A DNA stretch of 64,000 nucleotides from an uncultured marine group I thaumarchaeote (GCA_902590655.1 CACIXQ010000001.1:1-64000); one strand, 5' to 3'; counted from the first letter of the stretch, positions 17,907-26,571 are shown. Translations and numbers: made by a program. The notes: a model not told the origin generated them from the sequence alone.

Positions 17907-18620
17907 TTATGGGGCTGAGATTATTTTATGCAGTTGTGGTACAACTCTGACTTCATTATAGTACGGATAGACAGCGTCATAAAATTCTAATAATTGTTCC
18001 AAAGCTGGTTCGGAAATGCTGGTTGTCGGCTGAATTATGAATCCAGCAATATTTTCCTTCGATGCAATCTTGAATATTTTATCCAAAAGATCTTTGAATG
18101 ATGCTATCTCTGTTTTTGAGCTCACAACCATCTTGATGTAGGTTGTTTTTTTAGCTTCTATTGCTGCCTGAAGGCATTCTAGTGTATTTCTGACAAGCTC
18201 AGGGTGATGTTGTTGATCAACAAATTCTGAATCTATTGTTTTGAACTCAATTTTAACAAAATCAATTGATGGTAAAACATGCAGAAATTTTTTTGAATCA
18301 AAGCATGCAGATTCCAAATACGTTGGTATGCCTTGTGCTTTGACATATTTTGCGAGCTCACTGACAGACTCGTATTGAATAAGAGGCTCACCTCCAGTAA
18401 AGTTTACTTTGAAAGTGTTATCTTGCAGATTTCTATCTATCAGATTACAGGCTTCAGTAATCGAATATTCTTTACCGGAATCTAACGGAAGTGCATCTAG
18501 TGTATCACAATAAAAACATGAATAAGGACATCCAGCAAGTCTCACAAATAATGTCTTTGTTCCATAAAGTATTCCCTCTCCCTCAATAGAGGTAAAAATT
18601 TCAAAAATTCTAACATTCAT
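17907..18620 (-). CDS. queE: 7-carboxy-7-deazaguanine synthase (radical SAM)
   Basis: 237 aa. Begins MNVRIFEIFTSIEGEGILYG, the typical QueE opening, then the radical SAM cluster AGCPYSCFYCDT (C-x3-C-x2-C, about 31-40) and NFTGGEPLIQ for SAM binding. It rearranges 6-carboxytetrahydropterin to 7-carboxy-7-deazaguanine. The start overlaps the stop of a small membrane-protein gene by 4 nt. Confidence 0.93.
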   Translation of the reverse strand: MNVRIFEIFTSIEGEGILYGTKTLFVRLAGCPYSCFYCDTLDALPLDSGKEYSITEACNLIDRNLQDNTFKVNFTGGEPLIQYESVSELAKYVKAQGIPTYLESACFDSKKFLHVLPSIDFVKIEFKTIDSEFVDQQHHPELVRNTLECLQAAIEAKKTTYIKMVVSSKTEIASFKDLLDKIFKIASKENIAGFIIQPTTSISEPALEQLLEFYDAVYPYYNEVRVVPQLHKIISAP

Positions 18621-18811
18621 GCGGCTACTGGTTGTTTAGTGTAAAACAATCCGGCTATGAACAATATGACGCCTATAATGCCAATTAAACTCCCAATGAA
18701 TTCAACAGTATCTTTAACATCTCCAACAACAGGTGCCCAGAAAATTGCAATTAAAAAACCTGTAATAATCATAGGAATCCCAATTCCAACAGTAATTTGT
18801 TTCGATGCCAT
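18617..18811 (-). CDS. Small two-helix membrane protein
   Basis: 64 aa with two hydrophobic helices (about 8-28 and 38-58) separated by a short loop. ATG start (MASKQITVGIGIPM). Overlaps the queE start by 4 nt and so is translationally coupled to it. Function unknown. Confidence 0.62.
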   Translation of the reverse strand: MASKQITVGIGIPMIITGFLIAIFWAPVVGDVKDTVEFIGSLIGIIGVILFIAGLFYTKQPVAA

Positions 18812-18844
18812 GATTGAAACTGCTCCTAAAATTGTATATGAAGT

Positions 18845-19900
18845 TTATGATGAAGTGTAAATCAATTTTTCAACTTTCATAAGCAAGTCTTTGATTGTTT
18901 CAATGTTTTTACCAATTGTTAAATCAAGGTTTTTTGTGTCAATTCTTCCAGAAATGTATTGCAAATCTTGTATGTCCTGTTTTGTCTTCTCAATAAGATT
19001 GAAAGCATTATCGAGTAGGTTTGCTGCTGCATTATTTCCTTGAAGATCATCAGCTAGGCGTTTAGCCTTATTTTCAAGTGGTTCGATTAATGATTGTAGC
19101 CTCAAAAGCTCTGCCTGGCTTACTTCTTTTACATGTTCAACCTTTTGCTGATGTATGATGATAATTTTGAATTGTTGTTTTATTTGATTGGTGGTATTGG
19201 CTTGTAAAAGTTGAATTTGAGATTGCTGCAATTCATTAGCAGTCTTGTCTAATCCAAATGTCTTAGCTTGGAGTATTAGATTCTGAATTCTCTCGGCATG
19301 CTTTTGAACAAACTGTTTTGCCTTGAGAATTTTGTTCTCCTCACTAATTTCATGCAATAATTTCTGAATTTGCTTACCTTCTGATGCAACCTCATTAAGT
19401 GTATCTTTGGCTTGTTCTAACTTACCTTGAGCATTATTTGCTTTGGCTAAAGTAAGCAGATGATCTATCTTTTCAAAGTCAATATCAGCTTTCAATTTTG
19501 TTGATATGATCTTTAGTTTCTGGATATTGGTCGCGTATTTGTTAATTATTGGACTATGATCCACGATTACTTCCTGTGGCTGGTTTTCAGAAATTGCCAA
19601 GCTAGCTTGTTTGAAGGCAATCATAGCATCAATAAAATGCTGCTTTGCTGAGACATCATCTTCATTTTCTACAGCCTGAATCAACAGAGATGTTTGGTTT
19701 GCACCACTATCATAGAAATCATGAATTTTTTGTGGAGCATTGTTCATTTGGTCAATGTCTTTTTTGATTTGTGCTTGTGTGTTTTGAGTGATTTTTATCA
19801 GTACGTCAAGTTGAGAATCTGCATGTGCTGAGTTTGGCATGGTAACAAAACACATTGTAGCAATCAAAAACAATGAGAGAAGGATCAGTGGTTTGTTCAT
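18845..19900 (-). CDS. Secreted coiled-coil protein
   Basis: 351 aa with a signal peptide (LLSLFLIATMCFVTMPNSAHA). The mature part is almost entirely helical, rich in Gln, Lys, Glu and Leu heptads (IKQQFKIIIIHQQKVEHVKE, AKRLADDLQGNNAAANLL). No membrane anchor or enzyme motif. It overlaps the upstream gene for a membrane-bound winged-helix protein by 4 nt, suggesting a functional pair: an envelope stalk protein with a sensor/regulator. That link is inference. Confidence 0.75.
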   Translation of the reverse strand: MNKPLILLSLFLIATMCFVTMPNSAHADSQLDVLIKITQNTQAQIKKDIDQMNNAPQKIHDFYDSGANQTSLLIQAVENEDDVSAKQHFIDAMIAFKQASLAISENQPQEVIVDHSPIINKYATNIQKLKIISTKLKADIDFEKIDHLLTLAKANNAQGKLEQAKDTLNEVASEGKQIQKLLHEISEENKILKAKQFVQKHAERIQNLILQAKTFGLDKTANELQQSQIQLLQANTTNQIKQQFKIIIIHQQKVEHVKEVSQAELLRLQSLIEPLENKAKRLADDLQGNNAAANLLDNAFNLIEKTKQDIQDLQYISGRIDTKNLDLTIGKNIETIKDLLMKVEKLIYTSS

Positions 19901-20844
19901 GAATTATCCTCCAAGCTGCTTTTTAGCTTTACAATGTTCTGCAAATCTTTCTTCTCAATTTCTATAATTCCTTGCCTTTCGAGACGCTTGACAGCCCTCC
20001 ACATAGTAGTACGTGGTTGAAGGAATTTCTTACGTAATTCACTTTCATAGGCCTGCCCCCCGTTTGCAGCTATGAAATTAACTATTTCTTTATCATCTTC
20101 CCTTAGATCCTGTTTTGCTTTGAAAATTGATTCTGGATCAGGTATTTGTGGTTTGGATTCTTCATCTTTAATTATTTCAGTTGACTCGGCAGTTCTGGAT
20201 CTTCTTTTTGCAATAACTAATGCAGTAATAATTGCAGCAGCTGCGATGCCACCTATATACAAGATTAATTGGTCATCAATTCCATTATCTTCAACTGCTT
20301 GTTGTACAGGCTGGGCAGAAGCTAATGTGCTGATGTAATAACTAATGCTAGTTTCACCTGATGGGAAAACCAGACGTGACTGATCATTTTCTACCTGCAT
20401 GCTAATTGGAAAATTACTCATTTCAATAATCACTGAATTTTTTGGTGTTACTACGGAGTATTGCTCAACTGCATCAATAGAAAATGTCCATATTTTTCCA
20501 GTTTTTGAAACTAAATCTTGTGTGTCATAATCAATGGAGATTTGTGACGCACCAAATGTCTCTATTAACGCTAAATTATGGTCAATCTCACTAGATAGTA
20601 AAAGTCCATCTTCATCAACAATTGTAATATTTTCTATCATTTTCCCAAAAAGCTCAACTGGCACTTCCAGTTTTAGTGGGTCCACATCTAATTCATAAAA
20701 AACATGTGTTGAGCCATCCTGATAAATGGTAAAATCAAGGGTTCGGCTGGACGCAAAGGACTGCTGGATTGGTGTGCTTAGTGCTATAAGCACCAGACCT
20801 ATCACAACTATTGGTAATCCTACCATCGTTGAGATGATATCCAT
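19897..20844 (-). CDS. Membrane-anchored winged-helix regulator
   Basis: 315 aa from the ATG at 20844, which has a strong Shine-Dalgarno GGTGAG four nt upstream; earlier in-frame starts to 20913 lack this. The N-terminus is a signal/anchor (VGLPIVVIGLVLIALSTP), followed by a β-rich outer domain, a membrane helix (QLILYIGGIAAAAIITALVI, about 196-218) and a cytoplasmic winged helix (DDKEIVNFIAANGGQAYESE then RKKFLQPRTTMWRAVKRLER). This resembles archaeal one-protein sensors in which an outer domain controls a DNA-binding tail. It lies between a soluble wHTH gene and the secreted coiled-coil gene. Confidence 0.78.
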   Translation of the reverse strand: MDIISTMVGLPIVVIGLVLIALSTPIQQSFASSRTLDFTIYQDGSTHVFYELDVDPLKLEVPVELFGKMIENITIVDEDGLLLSSEIDHNLALIETFGASQISIDYDTQDLVSKTGKIWTFSIDAVEQYSVVTPKNSVIIEMSNFPISMQVENDQSRLVFPSGETSISYYISTLASAQPVQQAVEDNGIDDQLILYIGGIAAAAIITALVIAKRRSRTAESTEIIKDEESKPQIPDPESIFKAKQDLREDDKEIVNFIAANGGQAYESELRKKFLQPRTTMWRAVKRLERQGIIEIEKKDLQNIVKLKSSLEDNS

Positions 20845-20916
20845 CTTCCTCACCAAAAGCATTTCCCCCCCCGGAGATTGATGCTTTTGTGCAACAATTT
20901 GTTGCAAATTCAAAGC

Positions 20917-21204
20917 CTAATACCTTAGATTCATGGATTCAATGAGATTTTGAAACTTTTGGAATTCTTGGATAAAATCAAGTCCTTTTTCGGTAATCTT
21001 GAAAAGTCTGTTTCTATCGCTTCGTTCCGATTGCATCAAACCTGCATTGATTAGCTTCTCACATTTGTCTAATACTGCATAGTGAGAGAGGTTTGCTTTT
21101 CGGGATATTGCAGATACAATAACCCCTCTTTGACCTCCATCCATGGTTACATCTAGGATATCCCCCATGATTCCCATTTCGGATCTGTACTGTTGTTTTG
21201 ACAT
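20917..21204 (-). CDS. Winged-helix transcriptional regulator (HTH_45-like)
   Basis: 95 aa from the ATG at 21204 (MSKQQYRSEMGIMGDILDVT). The in-frame extension to 21354 is basic and unlike the family, so the internal Met is preferred. The wHTH reads GVIVSAISRKANLSHYAVLD, then KLINAGLMQSERSDRNRLFK and TEKGLDFIQEF, typical of small thaumarchaeal wHTH proteins. It is the first gene of a three-gene run (regulator, membrane wHTH, secreted coiled coil). Direct repeats in its promoter region (21254-21273) may be its operator. Confidence 0.82.
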   Translation of the reverse strand: MSKQQYRSEMGIMGDILDVTMDGGQRGVIVSAISRKANLSHYAVLDKCEKLINAGLMQSERSDRNRLFKITEKGLDFIQEFQKFQNLIESMNLRY

Positions 21205-21388
21205 GTCATAGTATAGGATCGGGGTGTTTATGAGGAACATTTTGAAACGCCATAGCGGAACGCCTAGCGGAACACGTTTTGAGTGGTCAAAATCTGCTAA
21301 AAATTGGTATTTTCTCTGCGGGGGCGAAAATCCAAGAATTTTGGGGTTTGGCATAACTTTTATCTTGCTGAATAATTTTATTGAATCA
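21205..21388. other. Divergent promoter region between wHTH and coiled-coil genes
   Basis: 184 bp holding the AGCGGAAC repeats and, toward the wHTH gene, a weak TATA-like CATAAA on the minus strand. No gene seen. Confidence 0.4.
21254..21273. promoter_or_regulatory. Direct repeat AGCGGAAC, possible operator
   Basis: AGCGGAAC occurs at 21254-21261 and again at 21266-21273, 12 bp apart, in the 184-bp region between the divergent wHTH gene (start 21204) and coiled-coil gene (start 21389). GC-rich repeats stand out in this AT-rich DNA. Binding by the adjacent wHTH protein is only a suggestion. Confidence 0.35.
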
Positions 21389-21940
21389 ATGGGTCTGTTC
21401 GACGTTTTTAAGGATGAGGATAAAGATGAAAATTCTGGTGGAACAGCTGAAGAAACACCTAGTTTTGAATCTGAGCCAGAACCAACAGAAACACCTAGTT
21501 TTGAATCTGAGCCAGAACCAACACCTTCTACGGAACCTACTGAGGAAACAACATCATATTCACAAACTGGTACTGCAGTACAAAGTCAGCTTGGAATAGA
21601 AGGGTTGATGGATAAACGACACAAAGTGGGAGAGGCTATTGACTATGTTGGCTCGATGATTAAAGAGTTAAGAGAAAAACGAGCAAACCTACAAAAAAGC
21701 ATTGAAGATGAATCTGTTGATATTAAGAATTTGAAGGAAAAGCTTACGAAGATAAATCAATTCATACAGGAAGAAAATGATGGTTTGCAGGAATTAACCA
21801 GAAAGCGTTCTGAAGTAGAAAAGGATGCAGATGAAGTAGGTAATATTGTTTATAGCTTACGTGATAAGATTACAGAAATTGATAAAGTAGTAGCTGACGA
21901 AGCCAGTAGAATTAGTAGTTTTAAATCTTCTAAAGGTTAG
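21389..21940 (+). CDS. Acidic coiled-coil protein
   Basis: 183 aa from the ATG at 21389 (MGLFDVFKDEDKDENSGG); an upstream in-frame extension to 21224 runs through the promoter region of the divergent gene and is rejected. Residues ~20-60 are Glu/Pro/Thr-rich and contain a nearly perfect 36-bp tandem repeat encoding ETPSFESEPEPT twice. Residues ~75-183 form a long coiled coil (KELREKRANLQKSIEDESVD, EELTRKRSEVEKDADEV-like). Function unknown; the MGLFDVF start resembles other archaeal structural proteins but this is weak. Confidence 0.7.
   Translation: MGLFDVFKDEDKDENSGGTAEETPSFESEPEPTETPSFESEPEPTPSTEPTEETTSYSQTGTAVQSQLGIEGLMDKRHKVGEAIDYVGSMIKELREKRANLQKSIEDESVDIKNLKEKLTKINQFIQEENDGLQELTRKRSEVEKDADEVGNIVYSLRDKITEIDKVVADEASRISSFKSSKG
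21452..21523. repeat. 36-bp tandem repeat, two copies, inside the coiled-coil gene
   Basis: Copies begin at 21452 and 21488 and encode two ETPSFESEPEPT-type units. The near-identity of the DNA points to recent duplication of an acidic linker. Confidence 0.75.
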
Positions 21941-22077
21941 GAAAATACTGATTCTTTTATCTGTCGTTTTTCTCCACAATTTGTACAGAATATATCATCT
22001 GTAGCAATCATAGAACCACAGCTTGTACAAACTGGCTCATGATGTTTCTCTGGAGTTTTGAACCAATTTCGTAGCAT
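21937..22077 (-). CDS. 46-aa zinc-ribbon protein in tandem with cdvB
   Basis: A short frame, MLRNWFKTPEKHHEPV followed by CTSCGSMIATDDIFCTNCG and a KRQIKESVFS tail. Two CxxC pairs spaced 10 residues apart form a complete mini zinc ribbon like those in the genes at 5.2-6.7 kb. It begins 10 nt after the cdvB stop on the same strand and its stop overlaps the end of the convergent coiled-coil gene by 4 nt. This compact fit and the intact metal site support it being real. Possible ESCRT-associated adaptor, by position only. Confidence 0.7.
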   Translation of the reverse strand: MLRNWFKTPEKHHEPVCTSCGSMIATDDIFCTNCGEKRQIKESVFS

Positions 22078-22087
22078 CTAAAATCAC

Positions 22088-22735
22088 TTACATAAAACGA
22101 GATTGTGAAGAAGCCTGCGATACTTCATTTGGTATAGATGGGAATCTATCTCCAGATTGCTGTTCTGCAACTGCAGAAGCTTCTTGCAATATTTTTTCTG
22201 ATTCTGAATTCATGACCGCATCAGTGCCAAATGAGGCATCTGTGCTGTGGAAGGTTTCTGTCATCAAGCCACCTAACATCTCTGCCATGTTGTTGAGTTC
22301 TTGGTCTGCACCTGGCATGAATTTGGCTAGTGACGTTTTCATGTTCTTCATTAATCCGATGGTTGGCATTACAGTTACTACTGTGTCTCCCAAGTCATGG
22401 AATGTTGTTAATCGTAATTCTATTTGTTCGATAGCCATTCGTGCATTTCCTAGAACACGACGTACTTTGCGAACTTCGGCTAATTCTTTTGATAAGGTTT
22501 TAGCAGTATGAGTATCGTGCTGTTGTGTAGCTTCGACTATTCTATGAAAAATTTTCTCGTTTCTACTATCTAATGATGATAGCATGTTATCTAATTTTGC
22601 AACTTGCATTTGCAATTTTTTAATGGCTGTTTCAATGCGTGGTTTTAAGGCACCCTTTGGTTTGATTACACTGTTTAATCTTTCAGATATGCCTGGTTTC
22701 TGTGGTTTTGACCACCTGCTTGATAGTGAAGCCAT
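22088..22735 (-). CDS. cdvB: ESCRT-III/Snf7-family cell division protein (CdvB family)
   Basis: 215 aa, helical throughout. The basic N-terminus (LSSRWSKPQKPGISERLNSV) and long paired helices (IETAIKKLQMQVAKLDNMLS, KELAEVRKVRRVLGNARMAI) followed by the acidic helix α-region (TEMLGGLMTETF-like) match archaeal CdvB proteins, which polymerise at the division site and are disassembled by the Vps4-like CdvC ATPase. The last ~25 residues form a flexible tail. No winged helix is seen. Which of the several thaumarchaeal CdvB paralogues this is cannot be settled here. cdvA and cdvC are not in the window. Confidence 0.88.
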   Translation of the reverse strand: MASLSSRWSKPQKPGISERLNSVIKPKGALKPRIETAIKKLQMQVAKLDNMLSSLDSRNEKIFHRIVEATQQHDTHTAKTLSKELAEVRKVRRVLGNARMAIEQIELRLTTFHDLGDTVVTVMPTIGLMKNMKTSLAKFMPGADQELNNMAEMLGGLMTETFHSTDASFGTDAVMNSESEKILQEASAVAEQQSGDRFPSIPNEVSQASSQSRFM

Positions 22736-22837
22736 ATGGCATGATTTCGAAATTGATTATTAATTTCAGGTGTGAATAATGGTTAACAGTACATGAAATT
22801 TCGATGACTAAATTTACTAGTAAACAGCACAAGTCCT

Positions 22838-23296
22838 GTGAGTAAAAAGCCCATAATTGGTGGTATTATCCTCGCAGCCATCATAGGGGTGGTATTTGTT
22901 GGAGCCCAGATAAATCCGGATAATCCAGAAAATCTCAAAATTGATGATTCTGACGTTTTCCATATCCGTTTGGCTGATTCGTCATTATATGAAAATGGAG
23001 TTTATTCTGAAATGTTCCAAATTGAAAAAGGAGTCTACAAATTCAGATTTGTACCAAATGGTGACAGCCCGCAAAAACTATCAATAAAATTACTCACAGA
23101 ATCCGGTGTTGTTCTAATGGATAATCATTTCGAGTTAGAGGGAACCCTGATTGATAATGGAATATCATCATGGTATACTTGGGATTATTTGAGTAATGAT
23201 AACATGCTCAAAATTGATGAATCACAGCAGGTTAAGATTTTCGTCAATCCGAATGGAAATCTGAAAGGCTCAGTAAGTATATCGCTATCGCGATAA
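22838..23296 (+). CDS. Membrane-anchored extracellular β-protein
   Basis: 152 aa from a GTG start. One N-terminal helix (IIGGIILAAIIGVVFVGAQI) acts as uncleaved signal or anchor; the rest is β-rich and resembles a jelly-roll outer domain (SEMFQIEKGVYKFRFVPNGD, VKIFVNPNGNLKGSVSISLS). No family assigned. It ends ~40 nt before another small membrane protein on the same strand. Confidence 0.68.
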   Translation: MSKKPIIGGIILAAIIGVVFVGAQINPDNPENLKIDDSDVFHIRLADSSLYENGVYSEMFQIEKGVYKFRFVPNGDSPQKLSIKLLTESGVVLMDNHFELEGTLIDNGISSWYTWDYLSNDNMLKIDESQQVKIFVNPNGNLKGSVSISLSR

Positions 23297-23334
23297 AATA
23301 GAAATAGCCTTTGAAATAATGAAAAGTGAGATAA

Positions 23335-23544
23335 TTGGCAAATAACAAGAAAAAGCAAAGACGAAATATTATTATCGTTATGGCAATAATCTGGTTTGTA
23401 ATTACACTGCCTTTGCCTTGGCTATTTACTGGTGATATTGGTCTGGATCAAGCATTCACTATATTGCCTATTATTGGTTTTATCTCAATTCCTTTTGTAG
23501 TACTTGGTATTGCATGGACTTTGAAGCCAGAATTAACAACATAA
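23335..23544 (+). CDS. Small two-helix membrane protein
   Basis: 69 aa from a TTG start (basic MANNKKKQRRN), with hydrophobic helices at about 12-30 and 42-62. Ends one base before the convergent hemerythrin stop. Function unknown. Confidence 0.6.
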   Translation: MANNKKKQRRNIIIVMAIIWFVITLPLPWLFTGDIGLDQAFTILPIIGFISIPFVVLGIAWTLKPELTT

Positions 23545-24087
23545 CTAATTTTTGAACCAAGGCTGATTTTCCAAATAATCTAGTTCTTTTACAATAGATT
23601 CTATTTTTTGGGTAATTGCCATATCTGACTGAAATTGCTCAAACATCTCCTTTTCTTCTTCTTTTGAAAGAATCTCCTTTTCTGCTTTCTCGAAAAAATC
23701 CTCTTCCTTTGATAAATGGTCGTTCAGATAAATTGAGTAAGTTTTCAAGAATCGTGCCACAGGCTCGCTAGAGTCTTCTCCATTTTTCCATCGTTTTAGG
23801 TGATGTGTGATTTTGAATGCGATATTTCTACTAAATTCGTGTTCTATCAATAATGCCCGAATCTCTTTTTTGAGATGGTCATAACTGGCAACGCATGGAA
23901 AGTATGAATCCTCTTCTCTGGAATAATGGATCGAATCCAGAAAATCTGGGATGATGATACTGATCTTCTCTAAATCAGGGAATGGGATAGTTTTTCCAGC
24001 ATTAAGAACAGAATAGGATTTTACAATAATCTTGTCTAACCTTTTGATTTGTTTATGATCATTTCTGAGAGTCTCTGTAGCGCTCAA
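23545..24087 (-). CDS. Hemerythrin-like (HHE) cation-binding protein
   Basis: 180-aa four-helix bundle. Metal ligand residues are visible as TLRNDHKQI (His about 10), IHYSREEDSYF (His near 55 with Glu), LIEHEFSRN (His near 82) and YLNDHLSKEEDFF (His near 130). Such proteins bind a di-iron centre and handle oxygen, NO or iron stress. Single gene between convergent and divergent neighbours. Confidence 0.85.
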   Translation of the reverse strand: MSATETLRNDHKQIKRLDKIIVKSYSVLNAGKTIPFPDLEKISIIIPDFLDSIHYSREEDSYFPCVASYDHLKKEIRALLIEHEFSRNIAFKITHHLKRWKNGEDSSEPVARFLKTYSIYLNDHLSKEEDFFEKAEKEILSKEEEKEMFEQFQSDMAITQKIESIVKELDYLENQPWFKN

Positions 24088-24166
24088 CTATTCAAAATTT
24101 GCAAGCTGTCTTATAATTTGTATATGACCTAATCGTTATTTTACGGACCAAAAGGGGATAATTATA

Positions 24167-25624
24167 ATGAATTTGATGTTCTTTGCTTTGCTAGATAGTT
24201 TTGTCTCTTTTTTCAGAGATGAGGTTTTCCCTGGGATTAACACAAGCGAATTTGCTGGTTCTAATGTAAGAGACATACTTGGAAAATATTTTGAAGAAAA
24301 TCCTATTCCTGAAGGTAATCCTGAGCAATTTGGCTCAAATTTCCTTCTAGAAGGCGTTACAAATTTGCAGAGTGTTATAGCTGATTTAACATTTGGAGAT
24401 TCGCTGGTTGCCTCAGCACCAATTTTGCTCCTTGCCGCCAGTGTTGTAATAATATTGGGTGTATTGGGTGAGGCATTTTTCAAAAGGACAGGAATTCCAG
24501 ATATCTTGTTTTTGATGGTTTTAGGAATCATTATTGGACCAATTTTGGGAATAATCCAACCTGAAGCTGTACTTGAAATTGTTCCTTACTTTGCCGCTGT
24601 AGCTTTGATTATTATCATGTTTGATGGTGGCTTGAATCTCCATATTGGCAAAGTTTTGAAGACCGCACATTTTGCTATAATTCTAGTAATTGTCGGCTTT
24701 GCAGTTTCGGTTGGAATTGTTGCTGGACTTGCACATTATGGTTTGGGATGGGAGTGGATAGACAGTATTTTGCTAGGAACGATAGTTGGAGGTAGTAGTT
24801 CTATCATCGTCTTCGGTCTTGTGAAAAAGATCCACATATCCGAAGATGCCAAATCTATGCTAAGCTTCGAGTCCGCACTGACTGATATTTTTGCAGTAAT
24901 TATTGCATTCGTTTTGTTCGAGGCAGCATTATCTGGAGAATTTAGTCTTGACCTGTTAGGAGTAACGATTGGAAAGGCAGTGATGGTTGGTCTTGTGCTA
25001 GGTCTTGGAGTTGGCATTCCCTGGATGTTTGTGATATCAAAACTGAAGAATGCACAACATAGCTACATGCTAACAATCGGAATGGTCTTCATGCTATTTT
25101 TCTTGGCCACCTCGTTTGGCGAGTCAGGTGCACTAACCGCTCTCGTTTTTGGATTAATGCTTGGAAAGAAGACATACTTCTCACGAATTTTAAAAATCAA
25201 ATTTCCAGAGGATACAATAGACAATTCGTTACATAGCCAAGTGACCTTCTTGGTGAGAGCATTTTTCTTTGTTTTTGTAGGTTTGCTAGCAAGTTTTGCC
25301 CAAATAGAATATGTAATTTTTGGAGTCATAGCAGCAATAGCAATTTACATAGGCAGAGTAGTCATTGCTAAATCAGTCCTAGTTAGAGGGTTTTCCAGGC
25401 TTGACAAAAAAGTGACCTCGGTTATGATTCCTCGTGGATTGGCAGCCGCAGTATTGGCTACATTTCCGCTGTCGATGGGTCTGCCAAATGCTGAAGCATA
25501 TCCACAAATTGTCTTTTTCGTTGTCATAACATCTGTTATTATTACCACAATTGGTTTAGGTGGTGCAAAAAATATTCCCCCTCCAGAAAGTCAGAGTGGT
25601 GGTTTTGTTAACGAGAAAAAATAA
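24167..25624 (+). CDS. Monovalent cation/proton antiporter (CPA family)
   Basis: 485 aa with about 12-13 hydrophobic helices after an amphipathic N-terminus. Motifs: GIPDILFLMVLGIIIGP, IIMFDGGLNLHI, and ESALTDIFAVI with the family aspartate in the transport helix. A Shine-Dalgarno AGGGG sits ~9 nt before the ATG at 24167. NhaP/CPA1-like exchange of Na+ or K+ for H+ is expected; the C-terminal TrkA domain seen in some relatives is missing. The first ~75 residues (including an alternating acidic region) precede the family core and are unusual. Confidence 0.85.
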   Translation: MNLMFFALLDSFVSFFRDEVFPGINTSEFAGSNVRDILGKYFEENPIPEGNPEQFGSNFLLEGVTNLQSVIADLTFGDSLVASAPILLLAASVVIILGVLGEAFFKRTGIPDILFLMVLGIIIGPILGIIQPEAVLEIVPYFAAVALIIIMFDGGLNLHIGKVLKTAHFAIILVIVGFAVSVGIVAGLAHYGLGWEWIDSILLGTIVGGSSSIIVFGLVKKIHISEDAKSMLSFESALTDIFAVIIAFVLFEAALSGEFSLDLLGVTIGKAVMVGLVLGLGVGIPWMFVISKLKNAQHSYMLTIGMVFMLFFLATSFGESGALTALVFGLMLGKKTYFSRILKIKFPEDTIDNSLHSQVTFLVRAFFFVFVGLLASFAQIEYVIFGVIAAIAIYIGRVVIAKSVLVRGFSRLDKKVTSVMIPRGLAAAVLATFPLSMGLPNAEAYPQIVFFVVITSVIITTIGLGGAKNIPPPESQSGGFVNEKK

Positions 25625-25628
25625 AAAA

Positions 25629-26540
25629 TTATTGGGAATCTTTTAATCCCTTGTAGCGATTTCTGATAGTTACTTCTGTAACATTGGCTGCCTCTGCAAT
25701 ATCTCTCTGTGTTTTATCTTCACCATTTTTTACACATGCGAGGTATAATGCTGCTGCTGCTAGACCCATAGGATCCTTTCCCGCAGATATCTCGTTTTGT
25801 TGTGCAGTTTTTAGGACCTTAATTGCGTGTCTTTTTGTTTTTTCTTGTATGCCTATCTTACTTGCTATTCGTGCTACACACTGAACAGAATCCGTAACTG
25901 GCATCTTTAGATCCAATTCTTTGATAAGAAGTCTGTAACATCTTGCAATATCTTTTCGTTTTATGTTTGCAGCATGTTCTACATCCTTAAGATTTCTTGG
26001 AGTTTCTGTATCTCGACAAGCAGCATATAGTGCTGATGCCATTAGTGCAGAGATGGATCTTCCTCTGACTAGACCTTTGTCCAGCGCTTTTCTGTAAATG
26101 TATGCAGCTTTTTCTATCACTGCATCAGATATAGCGAGTTTGTCTTTCAGTCTATTCAGCTCACTAAATGCCTGCCTAAAGTTTCGATCTACTGGTTCGT
26201 GAACTTGGCTTCTACTGTCCCAAGTTCTCAGTCGCTCGATAGTACTTTTCATTGTAGTAGTTAGGGGCTTACCAGATGCATCCTTGTTGGTAGGATTAAT
26301 GATGGTTGCAAGACCCATGTCGTGCATTGTTAGTGATGTAGGAGCACCAGCTCTGGCTCTATCGCCGTGTTCGTCCTGAGTAAAGGATCTCCATTCTGGT
26401 CCAGCTTCTTGCAGTTTTTCAGATAATACAAAACCACATTTTGAGCAGAACATTTCTCCAGATTCATGATCAGTTACCAATGTGCCTTTGACACATCTAG
26501 GACATTTCTCTTTCAAATTTGCTTTTGAAGTTTTTACCAT
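25629..26540 (-). CDS. tfb: Transcription initiation factor B (TFB)
   Basis: 303 aa. N-terminal zinc ribbon KCPRCVKGTLVTD...MFCSKCGFV (about 12-40), B-reader/linker segment PEWRSFTQDEHGDRARAGAP, then two cyclin folds (RNFRQAFSELNRLKDKLAIS and later KIGIQEKTKRHAIKVLKTAQ) ending in the HTH TQRDIAEAANVTEVTIRNRY that recognises the BRE. Recruits RNA polymerase to TBP-bound promoters. Thaumarchaea usually carry several TFBs. It has a clear TATA box (26572-26581). Confidence 0.95.
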   Translation of the reverse strand: MVKTSKANLKEKCPRCVKGTLVTDHESGEMFCSKCGFVLSEKLQEAGPEWRSFTQDEHGDRARAGAPTSLTMHDMGLATIINPTNKDASGKPLTTTMKSTIERLRTWDSRSQVHEPVDRNFRQAFSELNRLKDKLAISDAVIEKAAYIYRKALDKGLVRGRSISALMASALYAACRDTETPRNLKDVEHAANIKRKDIARCYRLLIKELDLKMPVTDSVQCVARIASKIGIQEKTKRHAIKVLKTAQQNEISAGKDPMGLAAAALYLACVKNGEDKTQRDIAEAANVTEVTIRNRYKGLKDSQ

Positions 26541-26571
26541 GTTTTCACTTCCCCGATCTAATTTCGTTAGT

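Noticed and set aside
20865-20872. Run of eight C (G8 on the coding strand) before the membrane wHTH start
   Set aside because: Possible slippage tract in a putative longer reading frame, but the chosen start at 20844 lies downstream of it, so it is probably only leader sequence.
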